Source: PFJX01 sp031426735 (lineage in GTDB: Bacteria > Pseudomonadota > Gammaproteobacteria > Burkholderiales > Thiobacillaceae). From it: a DNA stretch of 64,000 nt. Below the pieces are notes generated by a model. It saw only the letters and a list, made by a program, of their open reading frames with translations, was not told the origin of the DNA and made no database searches. The position numbers and the translations under genes are program-made. Positions 10,528 through 18,427 of the stretch are shown here, in pieces; position 1 is the stretch's first letter; every line of letters starts with the position of its first letter. The DNA lies in assembly GCA_031426735.1 (NCBI GenBank), contig JASJPK010000002.1, positions 1 to 64,000 of the forward strand. The letters are read 5' to 3'.

Positions 10528-11229
10528 GTGACCGCCTCCATCCTGCTGGTCGAAGACGACCGGCCCATCGCCGAAAACGTGATCCTCGCCCTGGCGCGGG
10601 AAAATCTGGATTGCCGCCACGTCACGCTGGCGGCCGAAGGTTTGGCGCTGTTGCGCGGCGGCGGTTTCGACCTGGCGATCCTCGATGTCGGCCTGCCGGA
10701 CGGCAACGGCTTCGATCTGTGCCGCGCCTTACGCACTTTTTCCGATGTTCCGGTCATCTTCCTGACCGCCCGTTCCGACGAAATCGACCGCGTGGTCGGC
10801 CTGGAGATCGGCGCCGACGATTACGTGCTGAAACCGTTCAGCCCGCGCGAACTGGCGGCTCGGGTGAAAACCATATTGCGCCGGGTTGGCGGCCGGAATG
10901 GCCACGGCGGCGGCAACGGCGGCACAGCGACGCCGCCGTCCCTGGTCCAGGTCGATGCGGAACGCGCCCGCATCACTTGCCGGGGACAGCCGCTGGACTT
11001 GAGCCGCAGCGAATACCTGATCCTGAAAACCCTCGCCGCGCGGCCGGAAAAGGTGTTCAGCCGCGCCGAACTGATGGACGCGGCCGGTCTGGCCGAAGCC
11101 AGTCTGGAGCGCTCGGTCGACACCCACATCAAGAGCCTGCGCGCCAAGCTGGCAGCCTGTGCGCCCGACGCCGACCCGATTCAGACCCATCGCGGCCTCG
11201 GCTACAGCCTGGCGCGCAGCGCAACTTGA
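10528..11229 (+). CDS. creB: CreB-like two-component response regulator
   Basis: An OmpR/PhoB-type transcriptional regulator of 233 residues. The receiver domain (ILLVEDD; phospho-acceptor Asp53 in LAILDVGLPDG; TAR and VLKPF motifs) is followed by a winged-helix DNA-binding domain (LDLSRSEYLILKTL... and RGLGYSL at the C-terminus). The start is GTG at 10528, giving VTASILLVEDD; nothing upstream in frame is protein-like. The stop overlaps the TTG start of creC (TTGA). Placement before creC and creD matches the creBCD operon, which in enterobacteria responds to carbon source and to cell-wall/beta-lactam stress. The target operator was not located. Confidence 0.88.
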   Translation: MTASILLVEDDRPIAENVILALARENLDCRHVTLAAEGLALLRGGGFDLAILDVGLPDGNGFDLCRALRTFSDVPVIFLTARSDEIDRVVGLEIGADDYVLKPFSPRELAARVKTILRRVGGRNGHGGGNGGTATPPSLVQVDAERARITCRGQPLDLSRSEYLILKTLAARPEKVFSRAELMDAAGLAEASLERSVDTHIKSLRAKLAACAPDADPIQTHRGLGYSLARSAT

Positions 11230-12653
11230 ACTTCTTCGTCCGCTTCTTCATCGGTTACGTGCTGGTCGCCGCCGTGGCGGTGCTGCTGGCGATGAAACTG
11301 TTCAGCGACCAGTTCGTCCCCGGCGTGCGCCAGTCGGTCGAGGAAACGCTGGTACAGACCGCCAACCTGCTGGCGGAAATGGCGCAACCGATCCAGGGCC
11401 AGGGCGGGGCCGCCAGCATCGAAGCGGTATTTCACGGCTATGAAAAACGCCGTTTCGAGGCACGCATCTATGGCGTCCTGAAAAGCGAACCTGACTTGCG
11501 CGTCTACGTCACCGACCAGACCGGCCGCGTGGTGTTCGATAGCCGGGGACGCGACGTCGGCCAGGATTTCTCGCGCTGGCAGGATGTCAGCCGCACCCTC
11601 AAGGGCGAATACGGCGCCCGCACCACGCGGGAAAACGAATACGACAGTACCAGCAGTGTCATGTACGTCGCCGCGCCGATCCTGCAAAACGGGCGCATCG
11701 TCGGCGTGTTGTCGCTGGGCAAGCCGTCGCGCTCGTTCCAGAGCTTCATTGATCTGGCGCGCGCCAAGGCCTGGCAATCCGCCTGGTGGCTGTTCGCGCT
11801 GGCGCTGCTGCTGGCGCTGGCGTTCTCGTTCTGGATGACGCGCGATCTGCGCCGGCTGGTCGACTATGCCAACGAAGTCGCGGAGGGCAAACGCGAACGC
11901 ATCCCCATCGAAGGCCGCAGCGAACTGCGCCGCCTGGCACAAGCGCTGGAACACTTGCGCGCCGAACTCGATGGCAAGGCGCATGTGGAAAAGGTCTCGC
12001 AGTTGCTGGCACATGAACTGAAGAGTCCGATTGCCGCCATCGCCGGCGCGGCGGAACTGCTCGCCGACGAGACCGATCCAGCCCGGCGCGCGCGTCTGCA
12101 AGCCAATATCGCCGGCGAAACCGACCGCCTGCAACGCATCGTCGAAGGCGTGCTCAACCTCGCCCGGGCAGAGAATCGCGGCCGCCTGGACGAGGTGGAA
12201 AACCTCGCGCTGGACGACCTGCTGCGCGACGTGCTGGATATCCGCGCCGAGCGGCTGGCCGCCAAAGGCTTGCTCACCGAGACCAACCTGCATCCTGTGC
12301 GGATCGACGGCAACCGCTTCCTGTTGCGCCAGGCGGTGGCCAACCTGCTCGACAACGCCATCGACTTCAGCCCGGCCGGCGGTCGTCTGGCCATTCAGCT
12401 GGACACAACCGCGAACAGCGCCCGCCTGTGCATTCGCGACCAGGGGCCGGGCATCCCGGACTACGCCCTGCCGCGCCTGTTCGAACGCTTCTACTCGCTG
12501 CCGCGCCCCGACAGCGGCGAACGCAGCAGCGGCCTCGGCTTGAATCTGGTGCAGGAAGTCGCGCGGCTGCATCGCGGCAACATCGAACTGCGCAACCATC
12601 CCGAAGGCGGCGCGGAAGCCTGCCTGACGCTGCCGGCGACAAAACCCACGTAA
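11226..12653 (+). CDS. creC: CreC-like sensor histidine kinase
   Basis: A 475-residue membrane kinase, the same size as Escherichia coli CreC. It has an N-terminal membrane helix (VRFFIGYVLVAAVAVLLAMK), a periplasmic sensor region of about 170 residues, a second helix (WWLFALALLLALAFSFWM), a HAMP linker, the H-box AHELKSP (His263), N-box LLDNAIDF, and G-boxes DQGPGIP and SSGLGLNL. Translation appears to begin at TTG 11226, coupled to the creB stop. The product should phosphorylate CreB. Nothing odd apart from the TTG start. Confidence 0.9.
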   Translation: MNFFVRFFIGYVLVAAVAVLLAMKLFSDQFVPGVRQSVEETLVQTANLLAEMAQPIQGQGGAASIEAVFHGYEKRRFEARIYGVLKSEPDLRVYVTDQTGRVVFDSRGRDVGQDFSRWQDVSRTLKGEYGARTTRENEYDSTSSVMYVAAPILQNGRIVGVLSLGKPSRSFQSFIDLARAKAWQSAWWLFALALLLALAFSFWMTRDLRRLVDYANEVAEGKRERIPIEGRSELRRLAQALEHLRAELDGKAHVEKVSQLLAHELKSPIAAIAGAAELLADETDPARRARLQANIAGETDRLQRIVEGVLNLARAENRGRLDEVENLALDDLLRDVLDIRAERLAAKGLLTETNLHPVRIDGNRFLLRQAVANLLDNAIDFSPAGGRLAIQLDTTANSARLCIRDQGPGIPDYALPRLFERFYSLPRPDSGERSSGLGLNLVQEVARLHRGNIELRNHPEGGAEACLTLPATKPT

Positions 12654-12724
12654 TCCACACACGCCGCACACAAACACGCCACGGCGGCGCGTCAGGCTCT
12701 CCCCACCGCAACCGGGAGTCCGCC

Positions 12725-14056
12725 ATGAACAAACCGCTCAACATCAAACTCGTCGTCCTCGCCTTGCTCGCCCTCGTGCTGGCCTTCGCGGTCAAACAGG
12801 TCGAATGGAAAGTGCTGGAACGCCAGGCCGCGCGCGACGGCGCGGTGCGCGCCATCGCCGACCAATACGCCCGCGAGCAACAACTCGCCGGCCCGCTGCT
12901 GTGGGTGAAATGCAGCGAACCAGCGACCCTGGTCGAGACCGATGACAAGGGCGCGACCCGACAGCGCAACGTCATTCAGGATTGCTCCCGCGCCATCCGC
13001 CCCAGCCTGCTCAGCGGTCAGGGCAATCTGGATGTCTCCGAACGTTACCGCGGCATCTACAAGGCGCGGGTCTACCTTGCCGGCGTCAAGCTGCATGCCG
13101 AGTTGCCGGCGTTTCAGGCCAAGCCCGGCCAGCGCATCGAAGAAGCGCATCTGATCTTCGGCATTGGCGATCCGCGCGGCCTGAAACGCATCCAACTGCA
13201 GCGCGCCGACGGCCAGGTGCTCACCGCCAAGCCCGGCGTGCCCGGCGGCCCGTTCGATCAAGGCTTCCACGTCCCGCTCGACCCGGCGCAACTGGCACAA
13301 GGCCTGAAACTGAACGCCGAACTGGAAATCGCCGGCAGCGGCCGTCTGGACTGGGCGCCGCTGGCGGAAAGCAACGACTTCAGCCTGCGCTCGGCGTGGC
13401 CGCATCCCAGCTTCGCCGGCCAGTTTCTGCCGGAAACGCGCGAGATCTCGTCCGCCGGCTTCACCGCCCGCTGGCGCGTCAACGACTTCGCCACCGGAGG
13501 CGATCGCATGCTGGCCGGCAAAAGCAACGGTTGGCTCAATACCAGCCTGGGCGTCTCGCTGATCGACCCGGTCGACGCCTACACCCAGACTGACCGCGCC
13601 GTGCGCTACGGCTTCCTGTTCGTGCTGCTGACCCTGGGCGGCTTCTTCCTGTTCGAACTGCTGCGCCAGCGTCCGGTGCACCCGCTGCAATATCTGCTGA
13701 TTGGCTTCGCCGTGGTGCTGTTCTTCCTGCTGTTGCTGGCCTTGTCCGAGCACACCGGCTTCGCCCTCGCCTACGTCATCGCCGCCGGCGCTTGCGTGCT
13801 GATGATCGCCGGCTACGGCCGCACCCTGCTTGGCAGTTGGCCCGGCGCGGCCAGCCTCGGCGCCGGTTACGGCCTGCTCTACATTGGCCTTTACCAGTTG
13901 CTCGCCTCGGAAGACTATGCGCTGCTGATGGGCGCCTGGCTGATCTTCGGCCTGCTGGGACTCACCATGTACCTGACGCGCCGGCTGGATTGGGGCCGGG
14001 CTGGGCAGGCAAGCGGGCAGGCACTGCCGAAACCGACGACTGATCGGGGCGAGTAA
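12725..14056 (+). CDS. creD: CreD, inner-membrane protein
   Basis: CreD is a membrane protein of uncertain molecular function whose expression depends on CreBC and affects envelope integrity and beta-lactam tolerance in other bacteria. This 443-residue copy has one N-terminal helix (LVVLALLALVLAFAV), a large periplasmic domain including GLNPSDFS-like and DWAPLAESNDFSLRS segments, and a block of about five helices at the C-terminus (from VRYGFLFVLLTLGGFF onward). GGGAG precedes the ATG. The gene lies 71 bp after creC and two bases before the next gene. Confidence 0.92.
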   Translation: MNKPLNIKLVVLALLALVLAFAVKQVEWKVLERQAARDGAVRAIADQYAREQQLAGPLLWVKCSEPATLVETDDKGATRQRNVIQDCSRAIRPSLLSGQGNLDVSERYRGIYKARVYLAGVKLHAELPAFQAKPGQRIEEAHLIFGIGDPRGLKRIQLQRADGQVLTAKPGVPGGPFDQGFHVPLDPAQLAQGLKLNAELEIAGSGRLDWAPLAESNDFSLRSAWPHPSFAGQFLPETREISSAGFTARWRVNDFATGGDRMLAGKSNGWLNTSLGVSLIDPVDAYTQTDRAVRYGFLFVLLTLGGFFLFELLRQRPVHPLQYLLIGFAVVLFFLLLLALSEHTGFALAYVIAAGACVLMIAGYGRTLLGSWPGAASLGAGYGLLYIGLYQLLASEDYALLMGAWLIFGLLGLTMYLTRRLDWGRAGQASGQALPKPTTDRGE

Positions 14057-14058
14057 GC

Positions 14059-14568
14059 ATGTTCATCGCCCACCTGCCGGCCGGATACCTCACCGCCAGA
14101 CTGGTTGCCCGCCGCCTCGACGTGCCGGCCAGTCCCGGTCTGGTTCTGGCCGGCCTGGCCGGCAGCATCTTCCCGGATATCGATCTGCTCTACGCGACAC
14201 TGATCAACCACTGGAGCGTGCATCATCACCGCTACTGGACCCATCTGCCGCTGGTCTGGCTGGCGATCTCGGCCGTCGCGCTGCTGCTGCTTAGAAGGTC
14301 GGACGCAGCACGGCAAACGGTGACCGTATTTCTGTTGGCGGTCTGGGGCCATCTGCTGCTGGACAGCGTCGCCGGCGACATCTGGTGGCTCTGGCCCTGG
14401 CTCGACGCGCCGTTCTCACTGGTCACCATCCCGGCCATCCACTCGCCGTGGTATCTGAACTACCTGCTGCACTGGACCTTTGCACTGGAGCTGGTCATCG
14501 TCGCGTCCGGCGTCGGACTGGAACTGTCCCGCCCGGCGCTGCCGCGCTGGAAATGGCGCATGGCATGA
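14059..14568 (+). CDS. Membrane-bound metal-dependent hydrolase, YdjM/DUF457-like
   Basis: A 169-residue polytopic membrane protein. FPDIDLLY (near residue 37), HHHRYWTHL (near 56) and GHLLLDSVAGD (near 95) supply the Asp and His residues that are conserved in the DUF457 family, named inner-membrane metal-dependent hydrolases on the basis of these motifs; the substrate is unknown. It starts two bases after the creD stop, so it is probably translated from the same message. A repeat array follows immediately. Confidence 0.75.
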   Translation: MFIAHLPAGYLTARLVARRLDVPASPGLVLAGLAGSIFPDIDLLYATLINHWSVHHHRYWTHLPLVWLAISAVALLLLRRSDAARQTVTVFLLAVWGHLLLDSVAGDIWWLWPWLDAPFSLVTIPAIHSPWYLNYLLHWTFALELVIVASGVGLELSRPALPRWKWRMA

Positions 14569-14569
14569 A

Positions 14570-15062
14570 CCTGGATAGAATCGCGGCGAAGCAGTAAACA
14601 AGTAGGATGGGCGAAGCGCAGCGGGCCCATCACTCGGCGCGTTGATGGGCCCGCTGCGCTTGGCCCATCCTACGAATGGTCAATCACGGATCAAGCTGGC
14701 CGAATCAATAGAATCGCGGCGAAGCAGTAAACAAGCAGAACGAACGCCGCCGGGCCATACAACGAATCAAGTAGGATGGGCGAAGCGCAGCGCGCCCATC
14801 ACTCGGCGCGTTGATGGGCCCGCTGCGCTTGGCCCATCCTACGAATGGNNNNNNNNNNNNNNNNNNNNNNNNNNNNNNNNNNNNNNNNNNNNNNNNNNNN
14901 NNNNNNNNNNNNNNNNNNNNNNNNNNNNNNNNNNNNNNNNNNNNNNNNGCGCTTGGCCCATCCTACGAATGGTCAATCACGGATCAAGCTGGCCGAATCA
15001 ATAAAATCACGGCGAAGCAGTAAACAAGCCGAACAAACGCCGCCGGGCCATGCAACGAATGA
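14570..15062. repeat. Tandem array of hairpin repeat units with an assembly gap
   Basis: A unit of about 169 bp repeats at least two and a half times. Each unit has a long hairpin whose arms begin GTAGGATGGGCGAAGCGCAG and end in the complement (14602-14673, 14771-14842, and a partial arm 14949-14966), followed by unpaired sequence containing GCGAAGCAGTAAACAAG (seen near 14585, 14716 and 15012). The hairpin itself is related to the element at 23544-23616. An N run of exactly 100 bases (14849-14948) interrupts the array, so the real copy number is unknown. Confidence 0.9.
14849..14948. other. Assembly gap (100 N)
   Basis: One hundred N bases sit inside the hairpin array. The round number suggests a scaffold join of unknown true length caused by the repeat. 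Confidence 0.98.
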
Positions 15063-15074
15063 ACAGGGTGAACT

Positions 15075-17738
15075 ATGCGTCGATGGATTGCCGCAACGGT
15101 ATTGGTATTGGGACTGACCGCCGCTTACTGGCACTTTCAGCGGAGCGAAGGAGGCGGCGTTCAATCCAACGCGGAGACCGCCGCATCCCGCCCGCCGCTG
15201 CTCGAAGCCGCGCGCGGCATGTTGGCGGCGCACCGGCAGATCATCGTGCTGCTGGCGGAGGAAAAGACCTTGTCAGTGCCGGAGCGGGCGGCGGCGCAGC
15301 AAGTGGGGCATGCCCTGTTCCATGAAAATCTGGCACGTCTGGACCGCGCGGAAAACGATCTGACGCAACTTCTGGCGCGCCCGGATGCGGCCCGCTTTTC
15401 GGAGCTGGAAGCGGTGCTGGCGTTCATCGAATCCGAACCCGGCCTGTACGACGCCGACCGGCTGGCGTTCCGCGAACTCCTTAATGACCTGCAGCGCGAG
15501 ATCAGCCGCGACGGCAGTCTGCCTGCCGTCAAGTTGCACAAGCGGGTTGGTGAAGACCTGGAGGCGCTGGCCGAAATCGAACGTCTGTACGACCGCGAGA
15601 TTCGGGAAATCTTCAGCCGTTTCGACACCCGAGCCATCGTCCTAAAGCGCGAAAAATGGTCGGACTATGTCGCGCATCTGAAGACGCTGTATCGCCGCGA
15701 GCAGATCCTGCGCGACCACGACATCGTCCTGCCCGTTGTTACGTCCACCACCACGCCCGCCGCCCCGGTGGCGCAAAGCAAGGACGCCAAGGACGACATC
15801 CTGTTCGGCCGCGAACTGCCGCCCAAAACGCTGGTGCTGACCTTCGACGACGGCCCGCATCAAAGCCATACCGGCGAGATCGCCGCCATCCTCGGCCAGT
15901 ATGGCTTGCCCGCCATCTTCTTCGAGGTCGGGCGCAACCTCGGCAGCCTCGACCCGGAGGGCCACATCAAACCCTCGCCGCGCGTGGCCGCCGCCCGCGC
16001 CCTGTTGGCAGACGGCCACCTGCTCGCCAATCACAGCCTGACCCACACCAAACTGTCCGCCCAGGACGGCGACACCGTGCGCAAGGAAATCCTCACCACC
16101 GACAGCCTGCTCAAGGCGGTGGACGCCAAACGTTCCAACCTGTTCCGTTTCCCCTATGGCGCCGGCAGCCCGGAAGGTCTCAACACCCTGACGCAGGCCA
16201 GCTTGCGCTCGATGATGTGGAACATCGACTCGCTGGACTGGGCCGACCCCATCCCCAATTCCATCGCCGACCGGGTGTTGCGCGAGGTGGATGCCCAGGG
16301 CCGGGGCATCGTGCTGTTCCACGACATCCACGAACGCACGGTCAAGGCGCTGCCCCTGGTGCTGGGACGCTTGATGGCGGAGGGCTACCAGTTCGCCACC
16401 TGGGACGGGACCGGTTTCAAGCTCGCCAAGATCGCCACGCAGCAGACGCCGCCGCCGGTGGTCAACCCCGGTTATGGCCAATCCTGGGCCATTACCATCG
16501 GCATCGACGAATACAGCCGCTGGCCCCGGCTGCAACACGCCGCCAAGGACGCCGAAACCATCGGTCAGACGCTGGTGGACAAGTTCGGCTTCAGCCCGGA
16601 GCGGGTGATCAGCCTGAAGAACGGCGAGGCCACCCGCAACGGCATCCTGGCGGCGTTCCACGAGCGGCTGCAACACAACCTGAAACCCGACGACCGGGTG
16701 TTCGTCTTTTTCGCCGGCCACGGCGCCACCCGGCACCTGAGTTCCGGCCGCGACCTGGGTTACATCGTGCCGGTGGATTCCGACCCGGAGAAATTCGCCA
16801 GCGACGCCATACCGATGACCGAAATCCAGAACATCGCGGAAAGCCTGCCGGCGCGTCATGTGCTGTTCGTGATGGATGCCTGTTACAGCGGCCTCGGCCT
16901 GACCCGGGGCGCCAGCGGTTTCCTGCACGAGAACGCGCGCCGCCAGGGCCGCCAGATGCTCACCGCCGGCGGCGCCGACCAACTGGTGGCCGATGGCGGG
17001 CCGAACGGCCATTCCATCTTCACCTGGACCCTGCTGCAAGGGCTGGCCGGCCGCGCCGACCTGAACGGCGACAGCCTGATCACCGCCACCGAACTGGCCG
17101 CCTACATCGCCCCCAGCGTCGCCGGCGTCTCGCGCCAGACCCCGGCCTTCGGCAGCCTGCCCGGATCGGAAGGCGGCGATTTCGTGTTCGAGGTGCGTCC
17201 CGAAAACGAATTCCTCAGCGCCCAGAGCAGCCAGCTCTCCAGCGAAGCCATCGCCCTCAACAGCCGGCTCGACACCCTCCAGCCCAAACCCGCTGCCGCC
17301 AAACCCGCGCCAGTAGTGGTCACCGACCTGCAAGGCGAGGCGCAAAAAATCCAGTTGCCGAAAGCAGTGCCACCCTCGCAACGCCAACTGGCGCAACGCG
17401 CCAACGACCGAGGCCTCCAGCTGTACAAGGAAAAACGCTATGCCGAAGCTGAAGCGGCGTTCACCGAAGCCCTGCGGCAGCGGCCGGATTTCGCGCTGGC
17501 CGCCAACAACCTCGGCTTCATCTACTTCCGCCAGCAAAAATTCCCCGAAGCCGCGCGCTGGTTCGAGAACGCCCTGAGCATGGACCGCTCCCGCGCCATC
17601 GCCTATCTGAATCTGGGCGACGCCTGGCTGAAAGCCGGCGAGCCCGCCAAAGCCAAAACCGCGTTCCAGACTTACCTGGAAATTGCTGCCAATGGGGCGG
17701 GGGCGGGGCATGCGCGGCAGATGCTGGGGGAGATTTGA
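15075..17738 (+). CDS. NodB polysaccharide deacetylase - caspase-like peptidase - TPR fusion
   Basis: An 887-residue protein with an N-terminal membrane anchor or signal (IAATVLVLGLTAAYW, residues 5-19). Residues ~30-240 are helical. Residues ~250-455 form a NodB deacetylase: VLTFDDGPH (metal Asp near 258), NHSLTH, FRFPYGAGSPEG, WNIDSLDWADP and VLFHDIHE. Residues ~468-690 form a caspase/peptidase C14 domain: WAITIGIDEYS, His549 in FFAGHGA, and Cys603 in VMDACYSG. Residues ~780-885 carry about three TPR motifs. Both catalytic sets look intact. The enzyme could trim an envelope polysaccharide and also have a proteolytic or signalling function. Each domain is well known; this combination I do not recognise as a named family. 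It is isolated between repeat clusters. Confidence 0.82.
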   Translation: MRRWIAATVLVLGLTAAYWHFQRSEGGGVQSNAETAASRPPLLEAARGMLAAHRQIIVLLAEEKTLSVPERAAAQQVGHALFHENLARLDRAENDLTQLLARPDAARFSELEAVLAFIESEPGLYDADRLAFRELLNDLQREISRDGSLPAVKLHKRVGEDLEALAEIERLYDREIREIFSRFDTRAIVLKREKWSDYVAHLKTLYRREQILRDHDIVLPVVTSTTTPAAPVAQSKDAKDDILFGRELPPKTLVLTFDDGPHQSHTGEIAAILGQYGLPAIFFEVGRNLGSLDPEGHIKPSPRVAAARALLADGHLLANHSLTHTKLSAQDGDTVRKEILTTDSLLKAVDAKRSNLFRFPYGAGSPEGLNTLTQASLRSMMWNIDSLDWADPIPNSIADRVLREVDAQGRGIVLFHDIHERTVKALPLVLGRLMAEGYQFATWDGTGFKLAKIATQQTPPPVVNPGYGQSWAITIGIDEYSRWPRLQHAAKDAETIGQTLVDKFGFSPERVISLKNGEATRNGILAAFHERLQHNLKPDDRVFVFFAGHGATRHLSSGRDLGYIVPVDSDPEKFASDAIPMTEIQNIAESLPARHVLFVMDACYSGLGLTRGASGFLHENARRQGRQMLTAGGADQLVADGGPNGHSIFTWTLLQGLAGRADLNGDSLITATELAAYIAPSVAGVSRQTPAFGSLPGSEGGDFVFEVRPENEFLSAQSSQLSSEAIALNSRLDTLQPKPAAAKPAPVVVTDLQGEAQKIQLPKAVPPSQRQLAQRANDRGLQLYKEKRYAEAEAAFTEALRQRPDFALAANNLGFIYFRQQKFPEAARWFENALSMDRSRAIAYLNLGDAWLKAGEPAKAKTAFQTYLEIAANGAGAGHARQMLGEI

Positions 17739-17831
17739 TTGGCCGGCGATGGGTTGCAGCCTGGTTACTCAAACCTACGGGAAGGTGGCGACACCAGTCG
17801 CAATGATCGGTAGGGAAACGCTGAAAAATTC

Positions 17832-17900
17832 GTCATCCCCGCGAAGGCGAGGATCCAGGTAATTGATTCAACTGTGTTCCCGCTTTCGCGGGAACGACGG
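17832..17900. repeat. Hairpin repeat, GTCATCCCCGCGAAGGCG type
   Basis: Two half-elements in opposite orientation, GTCATCCCCGCGAAGGCG at 17832 and TTCCCGCTTTCGCGGGAACG near 17877, belong to the widespread class of short dispersed hairpins whose translation reads DSRLRGND. A better preserved relative lies at 29714-29810. Confidence 0.7.
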
Positions 17901-17951
17901 AAACGAATAAATCATCGTTCCATTAGATTTTGGTGAGTTGCATGGCAGCCA

Positions 17952-18083
17952 TCAGCAGTAATCCTGCTCACGTTGATGACGGATCGCCAGTACCAAGTTG
18001 GTCGGGCGCGACCCGTTGTATGAACCAGCGCACTTCGCCGATAGCTTTTCCGACAAATTGATCAAATCCACAGGCGGAATGGA
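17952..18083 (-). pseudogene. Possible remnant of a RelE/ParE-type toxin gene
   Basis: A 43-codon open stretch on the minus strand ends in NLVLAIRHQREQDYC and a stop. The pattern (V/I)LAxRHQ(R/K)E.GY is, from memory, the usual C-terminus of RelE/ParE toxins. There is a stop codon upstream and no start or antitoxin gene, so at most the last third of such a toxin is left. A second frame here is also open, so this is a weak call. Confidence 0.3.
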
Positions 18084-18427
18084 AAGCCGTAGAACCTCAG
18101 CTTACTGACTGCGAGGGAATTTGGCGGAGTCTGCCCCGGATGCCACCATGTACGGCATGACCCCAATGCAACGATGGTGTAACTTTCGTCCCTACCGGAA
18201 GAAACCATTACAAACATCAAATTAAAAGGGAGGCTGCAAATGATCTCGGAACCGTTGTCAACAATATGTTGAAGCTGAACACTTTGGTTCTGGCTCTGCC
18301 TACGCTGAAGAGACCGCTAACTTCGGATGCTTGGTTGGTGGTTGGGTAAAGTGATTGCTGCAAAAAACCGTGGCCTGAGCACAAGGTTTAAGGCCTCAAG
18401 CAATATCGAGGAAGGTAAAACTTACAG

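Larger units (their letters stand above)
17739..18427. other. Intergenic region, 689 bp, with repeat and degraded sequence
   Basis: No intact gene is visible. It contains a hairpin repeat (17832-17900), a possible toxin gene remnant on the minus strand (17952-18080), and unassigned sequence up to the AT-rich 983-residue gene. A strong GGGAGG at 18229-18234 precedes an ATG that opens only a ten-codon frame (18240-18272), which I do not call a gene. Confidence 0.6.

Noticed and set aside
14570..15062. CRISPR array
   Set aside because: The repeats are long hairpins of about 72 bp with 169-bp spacing, the intervening sequences are themselves repeated, and no cas gene is near.
18240..18272. Short frame with a strong GGGAGG site before the 983-residue gene
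   Set aside because: Only ten codons long and not conserved in appearance; could be chance or a leader, but there is no support.
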